The notes beneath the pieces were generated by a model that was not told the origin of the DNA, did no database searches, and was given only the letters and a program-made list of their open reading frames with translations. 64,000 nt of DNA from Dolomedes plantarius (taxonomy: Eukaryota; Arthropoda; Arachnida; Araneae; Dolomedidae). The stretch covers positions 216,814,990 through 216,878,989 of the forward strand of contig OU015490.1 in NCBI GenBank assembly GCA_907164885.2, read 5' to 3'. A program made the position numbers and the translations under genes. Position 1 is the first letter of the stretch, and every line of letters begins with the position of its first letter. Below, piece after piece: positions 1 through 10,826 of the stretch.

Positions 1-619
1 CAAACCATGAATCCCAGTGAGGGGCCAGTGTGACGTTCGATGATATGGGCTGGTAGGTAACGTTCTCCGGGAAGCCTCCACACATTTTCACGACCATCAT
101 TCATCCATAAAAAATCGGGATTCGTCTGACAACAATACCGGATGTAATTTGTTCGTCCAGATACGATAACGTCAACACCAAGCCAGACGGGCAGCCCTGT
201 GTCCAGTGGATAAAGGAACCCCAGTGGCTGGCCGCCATGTGTGCATCCCTGCGTCATCCAAACTATTACGGATGGTTTGGCAGGAGACAGATGCTCCATT
301 TAATAATGGTAGGTAGGTTTGAATATGAATTGCCGTGAGGAACGGGTCCCCACGAAACATTCACCAAATTTCCCTATCAGTCCGAGCTGACGTGCACCTG
401 AATGATCCACTGCCTCTTTTCCGTGTTTTCAGATGGTCCTGCGTCCATCGTACCATACATCGCTGAATTGTACTGACGTCTCGTCCAGCACGATTGGCAA
501 TTTCGCGCATCGACAGACAGAGCTTCTGTTGTTCTAGGATACGTTATCGTTCCTCATATGATAACTGCTGGCATTCAGCTCGCTGATGTCTCGGAGGCAG
601 TTTTTACCCTTAGGCATTT
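1..619 (-). pseudogene. Tc1-type transposase, N-terminal half, degenerate and cut by window edge
   Basis: Tc1 transposases excise the element and reinsert it at TA. On the minus strand from 619 the protein starts MPKGKNC. A paired-like helix-turn-helix follows (MREIANRAGRDVSTIQRC, about 515-460), then the second DNA-binding half (ASVSCQTIRNSLDDAGMH, about 300-245), then the start of the catalytic domain with the first aspartate in LLSDESRFF near 115. The reading then continues toward the window edge as RLPGERYLP and HTGPSLGF. There is an in-frame stop before the first helix-turn-helix and further stops and shifts around 130-180, so the gene is dead. The second aspartate and the glutamate would lie left of the window. 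The family assignment is firm; the subfamily is not. Confidence 0.8.
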
Positions 620-829
620 TTTCTTCAAGTTTTGTTACAAAACAATCTGTTACTGATACCATATACAGAGCGAGCCAGCTACTTGCTTTTATATCCATAA
701 ACTGCGTATCATGTGACTAGATGCACACACTCATTTAATCATTCCCATATGTCTCGGCAGCTACCGATCCTGTAATTTTCACACCACTAGGCGCATTCCT
801 TCATGCTGTTGCAATTTCACTTTTAACGA

Positions 830-832
<3 letters not shown>
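1..832 (-). mobile_element. Tc1-like DNA transposon, 5' part, cut by window start
   Basis: The gene side of this element runs right to left and leaves the window at position 1. Its right end abuts a (TA)n tract; the terminal sequence on the minus strand begins CTCGTTAAAAGTGAAATTGC, which I take to be the terminal inverted repeat. The other end is outside the window, so the repeat cannot be paired. A transposase relic fills 1-619, and 620-830 is the 5' untranslated part. Insertion next to TA repeats fits the TA target of the Tc1/mariner superfamily. Confidence 0.7.

Positions 833-864
<32 letters not shown>
832..864. repeat. (TA)n microsatellite
   Basis: About 33 bases of pure TA alternation lie between the end of the Tc1 relic and the start of the next terminal-repeat element. 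Both neighbours belong to TA-targeting types. Confidence 0.95.
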
Positions 865-866
<2 letters not shown>

Positions 867-1640
867 GGGTGCGTCATAAATTCTTGCAAAGTTCAAAAGT
901 TCGTAATAAAAGAAGTAATGCTTTGAAAAACTTTATGTTCGCGTCAATAGGATCAGAGGGACATTGGATTTTTTCCCATTAAAAAAATGGTTCCAAAACT
1001 AACTGAAAGAAAGCGTTCATGAGAGACGTTTTATTCAAATCAGGTAAAATCAAACAGAAAATCAAGCAGATCACAATAACATGAGACTGTGCTTCCATTT
1101 TAAAGTAACACATGTTCAACATTATCACCAGCTCAGGGTAATCGGCAAGTGAGACGCGTCACTAGTGCGTCTTGGTCGCCAAATCTTCCATGACACTTTG
1201 TACAACATGGACGCGGTCCGCGCACAAGGATGGTCTGCCACTTCATGGACGATCCTCCAAACTCCCCGTTAATTCAAAACGTCTTTCTGAATTCAGAATC
1301 CAATTCAAGGAAATAGGGTTCTTTTTTCACCTTTACCCCTTTCTCCGTGCGAAACTTTCGCAATGCAACAGTTGTGGATTCATCATTCTTGTAGAAAAAT
1401 TTAACCACCAACGATCGATCTGGTAAAGAAAGCAAACTGCTGCCTTCGAATGACGGATCCCCTTACAGCCAGGTGTTTTATTGGTAGCTTGATTTGCATA
1501 AAACGACTCAGTATGAAAGTGTGAGCTCGCTCTTTGGGTTAATTTTTGAAGCTTTCTTTTTTTTCATGGAAAAAAATCCTATGTCCCTCTCATCCTAAAT
1601 TATAAAACATAAATTCGTGATATAACTGTAATGAGAAATT
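865..1640. mobile_element. Non-autonomous DNA transposon relic with terminal inverted repeats
   Basis: The sequence GATCAGAGGGACATTGGAT near 950 returns inverted as ATCCTATGTCCCTCTCATC near 1580. The match extends outward (TTTATGTT near 932, AACATAAA near 1608), so the inverted repeats are at least 45 bases long. The left end abuts the (TA)n tract. The interior (980-1560) carries no recognisable transposase; the 84-codon open frame at 1172-1426 looks like chance. I infer a Tc1/mariner-type MITE or an internally deleted element. The exact outer right boundary is uncertain. Confidence 0.55.
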
Positions 1641-1644
1641 TTAA

Positions 1645-2484
1645 ATTTATTATAATTCATTTCCGAAATTATAAACTATCAATTATTTATGAATTAATAT
1701 GTCTTTTCTTGTCCCAAGAATTTTTTCTTCAAATTTCATAGAAATATATTATTTGTAAGTAGTAAATAATGAAATATACATGGTTCATACTTATTTATAC
1801 TAAATGATTAAAAATGTGCTTTAAGTTAATATTTTCTACGAATATGAAAATAGTATGAAATGTGTTTGTAATCAATAATTGCAAGAAACTTATGATAAGA
1901 GCTAATCATGAACATGTGCTTCTAAATATCTACCATAAAATTTAAATGCTGACAACGAGTGTCGAAATTATTAACAGCTCCTTATAAAGTAATATAACTA
2001 ATTAATGCGGAACCAATGAATTAGTTAAATATTAATCAATTTGAAACTAATAAACATCCTTTAATTTGTATTGTTGTTTTTAAGAAGTTGATTTCTGGTA
2101 TAATTTTTTAATGATGTTAGCGTAATAACGATGCCGAACAAAGTGTCAGTTATTTGTTTTCTTTTGCAGTGGTATATTGATAAAAATAACTTAATTATCT
2201 AAAAATTTAAGTTTAACAGCCCAACTACATTTATCTCGTAAATATGAACTTTTATTCCAACAACATTTTTTCATGCCTTGATAGGTTAGAATCTAAGTAT
2301 TTTAATTTAGATTTATCACATTGAAGACATATCAACAATACATGAAACATGTAGAATTTTACAAAAATGTTTGTTGCACAAAAATAAATATGTGTGCATA
2401 AACGTACAAGTATATATGCGTATAAGAAAATATAGGTATTTGGAAGGAGTATGTATGAGCAAGTATACACACTAACACATATAC
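1645..2484. other. AT-rich intergenic stretch, nothing recognised
   Basis: I see no coding region, terminal repeat or RNA-like structure here. The sequence is AT-rich and of low complexity in places. Confidence 0.6.
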
Positions 2485-2990
2485 AAGGTTCCCACCTATA
2501 TCCGTTACACTCCCTTTAACTTCTAAACGGTGACAGCTTAGGCCATAAAGTTGGTGTCTAGGTATAGTAAAATAGCTATGCCCTACTCGATGAGACAACC
2601 TACAATGCCATCTATCGGCACATTTTAGAATCAGCGTTTTTATCTCAAAAACGGTACGAGATACGGGGAAAAAGTCAATTACAAAGTTGTACAAAATCAG
2701 CGATTTAGTAAGAAAAAATACCTTGCGCACATTAATACTTAAAAAATAATGTAGAAAATGAACATTTGTTTGGTCACGATTTCGAAAATTCTCATGACAT
2801 AAAGAGTGGAAGAAAGAAACTCAGACACTTTCCTATCTTCAGGATCATTTATTTATGTTGCTGAAAATACTCTCCATTAGCCAGTAGACACATTTGCACT
2901 CTGGACTGGATTTCTCGCTGCACATTGTACAACATGGCAGGTATTACGGAGGCACAAGGATCAGTAATGTTCAACAAGCAATAAACAAAC
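2485..2990 (-). mobile_element. Tc1/mariner relic (DUF4817-associated type), 3' end only
   Basis: On the minus strand about 2963-2855 encodes MLYNVQREIQSRVQMC followed by LLANGEYFQQ. This matches the usual carboxyl end of mariner-like transposases that carry a DUF4817 helix-turn-helix (a pattern like W-x-E-I-x-x-R-x-x-x-C-x-x-x-N-G-x-H). The following 360 bases, to CCACCTATATCCGTTAC, resemble the untranslated 3' part of such elements, including the run CTCAAAAACGGTACGAGATA. No 5' part or catalytic triad is present, so this is a 3' fragment. Confidence 0.5.
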
Positions 2991-3900
2991 GTCATTTTCT
3001 TTACATTCTGTTTTGAGTATTTGTCACGGGGTAAGAAGTGACATTGTATGGAGTTAAATAATAATGAATAAAGCTTGAAAAGATGGCGGGAAGTTGAAAG
3101 AAAGAGGGGAGAAACGAATACACTGTGAAAAGAGGGCAAGGCAGGATATTGATGAGAAGAGGAAGGAAGTGGGCAATCGAAGGGGAGCCAAGTTCAAAAG
3201 AAGGAAACATTTAAAGGAATTACGGGAGGTATGCGAATGAATGAAACGAATGAACAAAAAAGGGCAATGAATGAAGTCATGGCTTAGCTGAGATAATAAG
3301 AAACCAGAAGCAGATGACGATATAAGAAATCAAAGGTAACCGCGAGAAGTGGTAATGAGATAGTGAGACACGTCTTCAGCAAGGCGGGGTAGAAGCTTCC
3401 AGATGAAGTCGAATGAGCCAATACTCTGTGACAAGAAATAATTGACCAATCGAATGAAAATAGGAGGAGTTTAGTTAGGAAGGCAAAACATATTAGATAA
3501 GTAAGAAAAAATTTAGGCAGGCATTCTTTTTTGTTGACAAGGTAAAGATGAGATGATACCCACAAATACAGCTAAGCAAAATGAGACCTGATGAGAGCCT
3601 GATGATAGCCCCATCTCGAAGAACTGATTGATTGCCGGCACAGACAGTGGAAGATGGCGAGTCACGAGACATGGTGATAACTCCATCCCAAGGGACTGAT
3701 TGAGTGGCGACACCAGATAGTGTAAGTCAGCGTGACCACCCAGCCTGCCCCCTCAGTGCACAGAAAGATGACTTTGTCCGAGAAGCGTGCCGATTTTACA
3801 AGGAATCCTCGATAAAGTGAAGTGACCGCCACACCCATTAAGTGAGTCCGTGCTAAAGTGTGCAACGACGTCAGTAAAGGTACATGTGGCAGTTCTTTTT
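2990..3900. other. Purine-rich unique stretch with one short tandem duplication
   Basis: The stretch is rich in GA on the plus strand, and several overlapping minus-strand open frames of 66-96 codons look like shadows of that bias. A roughly 50-base unit (CCCCATCTCGAAGAACTGAT at about 3610) recurs 72 bases later as CTCCATCCCAAGGGACTGAT. The segment ending GTGGCGACACCAGATAG could be part of a retroelement leader, but no coding part follows. I cannot assign it. Confidence 0.4.
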
Positions 3901-5040
3901 ATTGATCCCACAATTTAGTGTTTGCCTGATTACCTCTCATTCATAGTTAATTAAGCGACATAGTTAATTGACAATTGCTAAATTGAATTATAGAAATCTG
4001 TATTTAGTATGATACCTCATTAGTAAATAATTGATGATGAATACGTTACCCATATCTGATTGAAGAAAAAGGAAATTCAATGTATATTTAAAAGTATAAT
4101 GACTAAGTAAGGTTATTTAATATAGCAAATCTGATGAGTTACTCTTATGAAGTAGTTATGTGTTTTGCTCTAATAAATCTATTCATTATAAGTTCAATCA
4201 GACGATTTATATTATTTTCAAACACAATGCAGTCAAAAATATGAGATTCATTGGTCAAGCAAACAGGTAGTATTTGAACTTTATGTATCTTAATATGGCC
4301 GTATAAATGTGTTTCAAATTTTATTTTAAACTTCCTTTACAAATATAATTCTTCAAAATTGTCATTAGGATTTGTAGAAATATTAGGACAATTTCATAAC
4401 TTATATTCTTATTGTTACTACGTTCTTTGGTCTGAGAGATGAGTTATTTATTGCAGAACCACTTAATTAAAATTTTTCACTGTTTTCCGAAAATTACTGG
4501 TGAAAGTCATTTAGAGATTAGTTTTACTACTATTTATATGGCAGTCATTACAGTTAGCATAAAAGATGTGTCCTTTAGTTTCCTGATCATAATCCAGTAA
4601 AGGGAATAGAAGAATATTACGAGGTAACGGTTTTCTTAGAAATTGGTCATTTCGTATGAATGAAAGAACTTTATTGTTCATTAAGCTCTATGCGCAGGTC
4701 CTTAGAGATTTACTCGGCTGTGAAATCATTTGGTACAAAAAGATTCCCCCTTTAGTTAACAAAGCAAATACATGCATTATATGATCAGAAATCACTTCAT
4801 GATTGATTAACTTCTATTCAGTCGGAATTTATGCATCGAGGTATGTTCTTTATCATGCAAGCCTTAGCATCATTTCAGATTAATACTAACGTTTTTTCTC
4901 TAATGACATGATTGTTCATTAATTAAACACTTATTGCAACCACTGATTTCTCTCGATTGTTTTATAAAGAAAGTTATAAAGAAAACTACTTGTTTACCCC
5001 ATTATTTTATTATAAATCGATTTCACCCCATACAGCTTCA
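3900..5040. other. AT-rich stretch, nothing recognised
   Basis: There is no open frame worth naming, no inverted repeat pair and no splice-framed exon that I can see. Confidence 0.6.
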
Positions 5041-5272
5041 TACTTGCCTTTTTTACGAATCTAACTAATATTAAATAGTTGAGACTTCAATGCTATTATG
5101 AATCTAAGTATTATTATCTAGCATTATTATGCATGTTTATGATATTATTTGGCTTCTTTCTTATCTTTATTACGAATCTAAGTAGAACTATCTAGCTTCA
5201 TAACTATCTTTACTACGCATCTTAATGATACTATCCTTACTTTTTGCACGAGTCTCAGTAAAATTATCTAGA

Positions 5273-6493
5273 TACACTGAAGTGCCACTGAATTAGGTAT
5301 ACCTACCTAGTAACGAGTTGGGCCTCCTCTGGCCTTGATAACGGCTGCCACACGACGAGGCATAGATTCAACAAGTTTCGGAAACGTTCCACGGGAATGG
5401 CTTCCAAATATTGGCTAAAGCTGTCCATAATTCAGTAATGTTCTTTGGTGCTGTGTGATGGCCTTTCACACCATGTTCCAAAACATCCCAAAGATGCTCA
5501 ATAGGATTTATGTCTGGGTTTCTAGGTGGCCAATTCATGACAGAGAAGTCAGAGGAATGCTCATCCAACCAGTCAGTAGCCAACCGAGACATTTGAGAGG
5601 TACAGTTGTCTTGCTGGAAAACTCCATTACCGTGCGGATAGCAGAACAACATAAACGGATGGAGGTGATCACCCAGCAACTCTACGTACCGAATTGCATT
5701 GAGGGAGGTTGGAACACGCACCAAAGATCCCAAACTGTGCCACAAAAAAACACCCCAGACCATGATTGAGCCACCATGCCCTTGTACAGTTCCAGCCAGG
5801 CATGCAGAATCCATGGCTTCATGAGCCTGACGCCATATTCTCAGCCTCCCATCGGCGTTACGTAGTCGGAATCGAGACTCATCACTCCATGCTACTCGTT
5901 TCCAGTCCTCTACACTCCAGTCTCTGTGCTCTCTTGCCCAGGCAAGACGTGCAGCCCGATGGCGAGTATAGAGCAATGGTACTCTCGTAGGTCGACGGCT
6001 CCCGAAACCCATACGGTGAAGCGAGCGTTGCACAGTCCGTTTACTGACTGTACGACTGGCACCGTCATTAAACTGGGTGGTAATATGAGCTAATGTTTGG
6101 CTTCGCTTGCTACGTACAATACGCCTGAGCCGTATCTCACCACGCACTGTCAATCCTAATTGTCCTTTGCAGTTTGCCCGATCGCTAGTTTTTTTCCACC
6201 ATCCATGTATTCTTGGTATACTCTTGACACTGTAGACCTTGAAAATCCTAGCTGTCTGACGATTTCAGAAATTGAATGGCCCATGCGTCGCGCACCTACG
6301 ATTTGTCCGCGATAGAAGGCGTCTAAATCAGGCTGTTTACCCAAACTGGCAATTCCAACAACTATTTCAGAACAAACACAGTACGCGCTATATATGCAGT
6401 TACCACAGCGCCCTCCATTGCGCATACATGATGCGCAGCGCTACACAATTTACATAGGATTTGCTATCCCTAATTCAGTGGCACTTCAGTGTA
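5273..6493 (-). mobile_element. Tc1/mariner element, DD36E (Incomer-like), nearly complete
   Basis: Both ends are present: CACTGAAGTGCCACTGAATT at the left and its exact complement at 6472-6491, giving about 25-base terminal inverted repeats flanked by TA. The element is about 1.22 kb. It encodes one transposase on the minus strand, whose D2-to-E spacing of 36 residues matches the DD36E group named Incomer. The repeats are identical apart from the outermost bases, so insertion is relatively recent, although the gene carries frameshifts. Confidence 0.9.
5307..6425 (-). pseudogene. DD36E Tc1/mariner transposase, two frameshifts
   Basis: This is the cut-and-paste transposase of the surrounding element. 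Reading leftward from 6425: KQPDLDAFYRGQIVGARRMG, then a helix-turn-helix (SISEIVRQLGFSRSTVSRVY), then, after a frameshift near 6170, GQLGLTVRGEIRLRRIVRS and a second helix-turn-helix (RTVSKRTVQRSLHRMGFGSR). The catalytic core shows D1 in AWSDESRFRL, D2 in FQQDNCTSQ and E in NPDINPIEHLWD. I count 36 residues between D2 and E. A second frameshift near 5385 precedes the end (MPRRVAAVIKARGG), which reads on to a stop at 5307-5309. All catalytic residues are intact, so only the two one-base shifts disable it. The protein most likely began at or just before GKQPDLD, with the reading open further upstream. Confidence 0.88.
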
Positions 6494-6759
6494 TATGCTT
6501 GCTTTTATTATGAATCCAGGTAATATCATATAACCTTATTCTTGATTTAAATGCGTATCTAAGTAATGATATCTGTATTCTTCCTTGCTCTTATTACGAA
6601 TCCAGGTAAAATTATATAATCACATTCTTGCGTTAATTTCGAATCTAAGAAATATTATCTTGATTCCTCCTTGTTTTTCTTATGAATCCAGGTAATATTA
6701 TATAACCACATTCTTGCTCTAATTGCGAATCTAAGTAATATTATCTAACCCATACTTCC

Positions 6760-7255
6760 GTTTCCTTCTATCAGCATTGTAATAAAATACAAGTCTAGTT
6801 TCATGGGATAATAAATGATACTATTAGAAAATATTCGGTAAAGCTTTACTTTACCTTATAAAAAAATTGTAAAAGAAAACCTATCTCTTGATAGTATTTA
6901 TTCCTATCATTTCATTTGGAAGATAAATGGTTAGCATTCTGCTCCACCACTGTCAATGTGGTGGTAGAAAGCTATGTATTTGGTTCTTCATGGGTAAATC
7001 ATAACTTTTTTATATTTAGACACTTAATCATTGAAAAAGCTTGCAAACATGCATCAACCATCAATACGGATATAAATGATTTTTTTCATGTTATTTGAGA
7101 ATCAACTATAGTTGGCATTTTATAAAAAAAAAATATTTTATATAAGGAATTTGAGAGATAGTTGTAGGTAAGAAATGGGAACATAAAATGATTTCTTCTT
7201 TTATGAAATTTAATCATGTACAATTTTTTTTTCTATCATAACGGAAAGTCCGTAA
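6760..7255. other. AT-rich stretch, nothing recognised
   Basis: A 60-codon open frame at 6916-7098 has no recognisable content. No repeat pairing is visible. Confidence 0.6.
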
Positions 7256-7945
7256 AAATATACAGGTGGTTATCAATATAATGGAAACTCCTATCAATAG
7301 TAATGGTGTTTATGAATGTGTTTCATATTCCTTAAAAAACAAGTCTGGCCATCGGTATTTTATACATAATATAGTGTGTGTATAATTCTACTGTCAAGTA
7401 GCAGTAATGAAGCTAAGGGCATCATGCTTTTGGGGGGAACAGCGTAAAATGCCAAACCTTGCAGACCTTGCGAGAAGGGCAAATTATTTGAGTGCTTTTA
7501 AATTGGAGTATATGTTACTGTAACCCTCAGACTAATGGGTGTTTTTGGATCTATGGTATCGAAAGTCTTGATAGCATATAGAGTGCATGGAAAAACATCC
7601 GTTGCCAAACAGAATAGTGGACGAAAGGGAGAGTTGAGTGAAAGAGACGGACGAGGTATTGAAGCGGATTGTGACATGAAGAAAGAAAACAACTGCAACC
7701 AAAATGACCGAAGAGCTCAATCTGCATCTGCATGTTCCGGTATCAACCATTAGAGGTAGGAAGGATCTTCACAAACAAAACATTTACGGAAGAGAGCTAT
7801 TCCCAAACCCCTTGTAATAGATGCCAATACAAAATATAGACCAGAATGGTGCAACGAGATCAAATCCTGGTCGAGTAATTTATAGAAAAACCACATTTTG
7901 ACCGAAGAATCATTGTTCACATTGTTCCTCTACACAGGACGTGGG

Positions 7946-8480
7946 TTAGGGTGGTTCGAAAAAAACTTTTTTTTAAATTTCAGATCGCTAGAGTGCAGAA
8001 AAGTTGCCATTGGTATAGACGTTAAAAAAGCACTAATTATTATTTCTTTATTAATTTGTTTTCCGGTCGCGCAATGCCATCGAAGTTAGCAAAAAATTGT
8101 GAAAAACCTTAATTTTTCATAATTTTTTTAAGCACGCCAGATGGTTTTAATTGCGTTCCTATACCATGAATTAACTACCAAAAGTATGTAAAATCAATAC
8201 ATTTGCCCTTATTATACATTTGTTTCATATCTTCCGGTCGCGCAACATAGTACAAAATGAGTAAAATTAGTAGTTTTTGCAAAATTTCAAAGTTTGACTG
8301 TTTAGTACATTTGAATCATACAACTTTTAGAGATGCTATAGTTTAATTCTATTAGAATATTATATTACAAATCCAAGCATATAAGTTAAACTTTGATAAT
8401 CAAGGGGAATTCGGTCGCGCAGCTTCGTCAAAAACAGCAGAGTAGCCTACCTGGACAGAGAGGCGAGTCGTACGTGACGA
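7946..8480 (+). repeat. Left terminal inverted repeat of the 2.9-kb element
   Basis: This pairs with 10290-10826. The outer part TTAGGGTGGTTCGAAAAAAA differs from the right arm at a single position in the first 20. The arm contains three subterminal CGGTCGCGCA motifs. The pairing decays beyond ACAGCAGAGTAGCCTAC at about 8440-8455 but is still visible in GAGAGGCGAG. Confidence 0.9.
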
Positions 8481-8799
8481 ATGCCAGCGATGCGCTCGCA
8501 GCCGGTAGCAGCCATTATCGTTGTCTGACAATTTTGCGGTTTGACAATGTTTCCTTTCAGATAATTTAGAAATTCTCTAATAGTAAATATTTGGTAATTA
8601 ATTTTTTTGTTTCAATATTCAATTGTTGGTGCAGCTCTTCGTTCATTTTGTTTACAAAACGACCCAGAACTCACCACGGGGAGGTGGCTGCACTTCGAGT
8701 TCCACCCACACCCTACCCAACCAACCATCCAATGTAGGGTGTGTTATTTACAATATGTACAAATTTATTTCGCTTTCTCTCTCTTTATGTTTCCTTTCT

Positions 8800-10300
8800 A
8801 GTCTTTATCTATCGATAAACATCGAAATTCGGATTTGTGTGAAAAAGTTGGCATCGCTGAGCGTGACAGTAATGTGGTTCTAATATAGCCGTCTCTGGAA
8901 CTGTGTCCACACACTTTACTTGAAGTTTCGGTCACTAGCTTAACGCATCTTTCAACTGCCTGTGTATGGCATGGGAAAGTATCTATAATTATAACAGGCT
9001 TGAAGTCATTGCTCAGATACTGTTTTATCTCTTCATTAGTTAATGTTCTTAACAGTGGAGGAAGAGTCAGTGTACTGGTGTTCCATTTGATAATTTCGGT
9101 ATAGTCTTTAGCTTCAAAGTTTAGATTTCGTGGTTTAAAGATTTTGATAAAGTCACTTTCAGATATTGCTTGCTTTGCCTTCATGATACGCTTAAAGCCC
9201 ATCTCTCGGATATGGTTTCTTTCATCAGTTACCATAGCCAAAAGTAAATTATCGGGATGGTCAAAGTAAGCATTCCGTTGTAAAACGGGATCAACAACTT
9301 CAAGCAGCTCTTCTGGTAAGTACCTAGTAGATTCAATAGTTTTGTAAACATGTCTAGGCCCATCTGTGAATTTGCGGTTCATTTTTATGGCAAACCACAT
9401 AGGAATATAACATTTGAGAATGAATGTGACAATTTCTCTCAGATTTTCAGAAGGTCTTGACACACTGATGTAGAGGCGCAAAACTCGGTTTGCAGTAGTA
9501 AGCCATCTTGAATGTGACATTGGGCCAGGATCACGTACTACAAAGTCTTCTGAACAATGTCCTGACTTGGTGACTTCTGATATCTCAAGCAAGTACAATA
9601 GGTCCTTGCTAAGAATACGCTTGTCAACTTTGGAATTTCAGAATCAATAGGATTAAAATCAACAACTGGTAGTCTTTCACAATCAGGTAGGGACTTTCCA
9701 ATCGGTCCGGAATATCCTATTGGGCCTGTTGTATTTCCATCTAAGTGTTGGAAAAGGTGGCGGAATGGCAGTTCGTTGTAATGGAGAAGACAAATACTCC
9801 ATTGTAGAGGTCTTCCCACATAAATCGCTATTTGTCGAATTACACTATTTCTTAAGCCCGAATTAATAACAGTACCGTCACATCCAACAACTTCCAATTT
9901 GTCATGTAAAAAGCCATTTTCTGATAAATAAGACGTGATGCTTTTGGCTATGTCTGTTGCTGAGCTTGAAGAAGGACAATTGTCCTATGTAAGTGGAGCC
10001 TGGATCCTGAATTAATGCTCCTCCGTATAGGTTCTGCGAAAGTGTTTTCTGCCAGTTTTGTCAATTGACAACGTATTGTCTTTTCGTCCATCAAAGTAAA
10101 GACCATAAATTTCTAAACTTATATCACTTTGCAAACTAGCTGTCACACAAGTTTTTTCTCTTCGGACTTTACTCTTGTCTACAACATAAGAAGTATCTTA
10201 TTCATTAATCAACCCAACATCTTACAGTACATTTGAAGCAATAGGAGCCGTAGCGCTATCCGATACGCCATATCGGTCACTCGTCACGGCGCGGAATTCG
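8800..10300 (-). pseudogene. Transposase of the 2.9-kb long-TIR element, degenerate
   Basis: On the minus strand the protein begins near 10290 with DRYGVSDSATAPIASNVL and continues YVVDKSKVRREK, then IYGLYFDGRKDNTL. A central part (9897-9538) contains VVGCDGTVINSG and NELPFRHLFQHLDGNTTGP. The C-terminal part (9598-8800) holds PGPMSHSRWLTTANRVLRLY, LPEELLEVVDP and VIIIDTFPCHTQAVERCVKL. Stops and shifts occur near 10185-10240, 10010 and 9540-9600. The same order of motifs occurs in uncharacterised multi-copy proteins of arthropods, and a second partial copy lies at 52797-53595. Its position inside long inverted repeats with a target duplication makes it the transposase. I cannot name the catalytic triad with confidence. 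Confidence 0.75.
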
Positions 10301-10826
10301 CCACTTACGCCTCGCCTCTCGATAGTAGGCTACTCTGCTGTTTTTGACGAAGCTGCGCGACCGAATTCCACTAGAATATCAAAGTTTATCTGATATGCTT
10401 GGATTTTAAATATATTATTGTAATAGAATTAAACTATAGCATCTCTAAAAGTCGTATGATTAAAATGTACTAAACAGTTAAATTTTGAAATTTTGCAAAA
10501 ACTACTAATTTTACTCATTTTGCACTATGTTGCGCGACCGGAAGATATGAAAAAAATGTATAATAAGTGCAAATATATTGATTTTACATACCTTTAGTAA
10601 TTAATTAGTATAGGAACGCAATTAAAACCATCTGGCGTGCTTAAAAAAATTATGAAAAATTAAGGTTTTTCACAATTTTTTGCTAACTTCGATGGCATTG
10701 CGCTACCGGAAGACAAATTAATAAAAAAATAATAATTAGTGCTTTTTTAATGTATTTACCAATGGCAACTTTTGTGCACTCTAGCGATCTGAAATATAAA
10801 AAAAAGTTTTTTTTGAACCACCCTAA
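10290..10826 (-). repeat. Right terminal inverted repeat of the 2.9-kb element
   Basis: This is the complement of 7946-8480. Its subterminal motifs TGCGCGACCG lie near 10350 and 10533. The third near 10696 has one change (GCGCTACCGG). Confidence 0.9.

Larger units (their letters stand above)
5045..6760. repeat. Degenerate 43-bp minisatellite (86-bp dimer), split by a transposon
   Basis: The motif GAATCTAAGTAATATTATCT, or its partner GAATCCAGGTAATATTATAT, recurs at about 5055, 5097, 5170, 5213 and 5253, and after the inserted element at 6509, 6551, 6593, 6637, 6679 and 6723. The spacing is 42-44 bases. To the right of the insertion two unit types alternate, giving an 86-base dimer. The transposon at 5273-6493 interrupts the array. 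Confidence 0.8.
7946..10826 (-). mobile_element. 2.9-kb DNA transposon with about 530-bp terminal inverted repeats
   Basis: The ends are TTAGGGTGGTTC and its complement, followed by matching sequence for roughly 530 bases (7946-8480 against 10290-10826, with scattered substitutions). Both sides are flanked by CGTGGG, a six-base target duplication. Each arm holds three copies of a CCGGTCGCGCA-type motif about 170 bases apart: 8062, 8232 and 8410 on the left, and their complements near 10350, 10535 and 10697 on the right. The interior encodes a transposase-like protein on the minus strand. I do not recognise the superfamily. A six-base duplication would fit groups such as IS3EU or Dada, but that is inference only. 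Confidence 0.85.

Noticed and set aside
2849..3865. Cluster of minus-strand open frames of 66-96 codons
   Set aside because: Most reflect purine bias of the opposite strand. Only the start of the first (mariner end at 2855-2963) carries recognisable protein sequence.
5455..5990. Plus-strand open frames of 104 and 74 codons over the DD36E element
   Set aside because: They are antisense shadows of the transposase on the minus strand.
8607..8883. Plus-strand open frames of 64 and 86 codons inside the long-TIR element
   Set aside because: They lie in the 3' untranslated part of the minus-strand transposase and partly antisense to its end.
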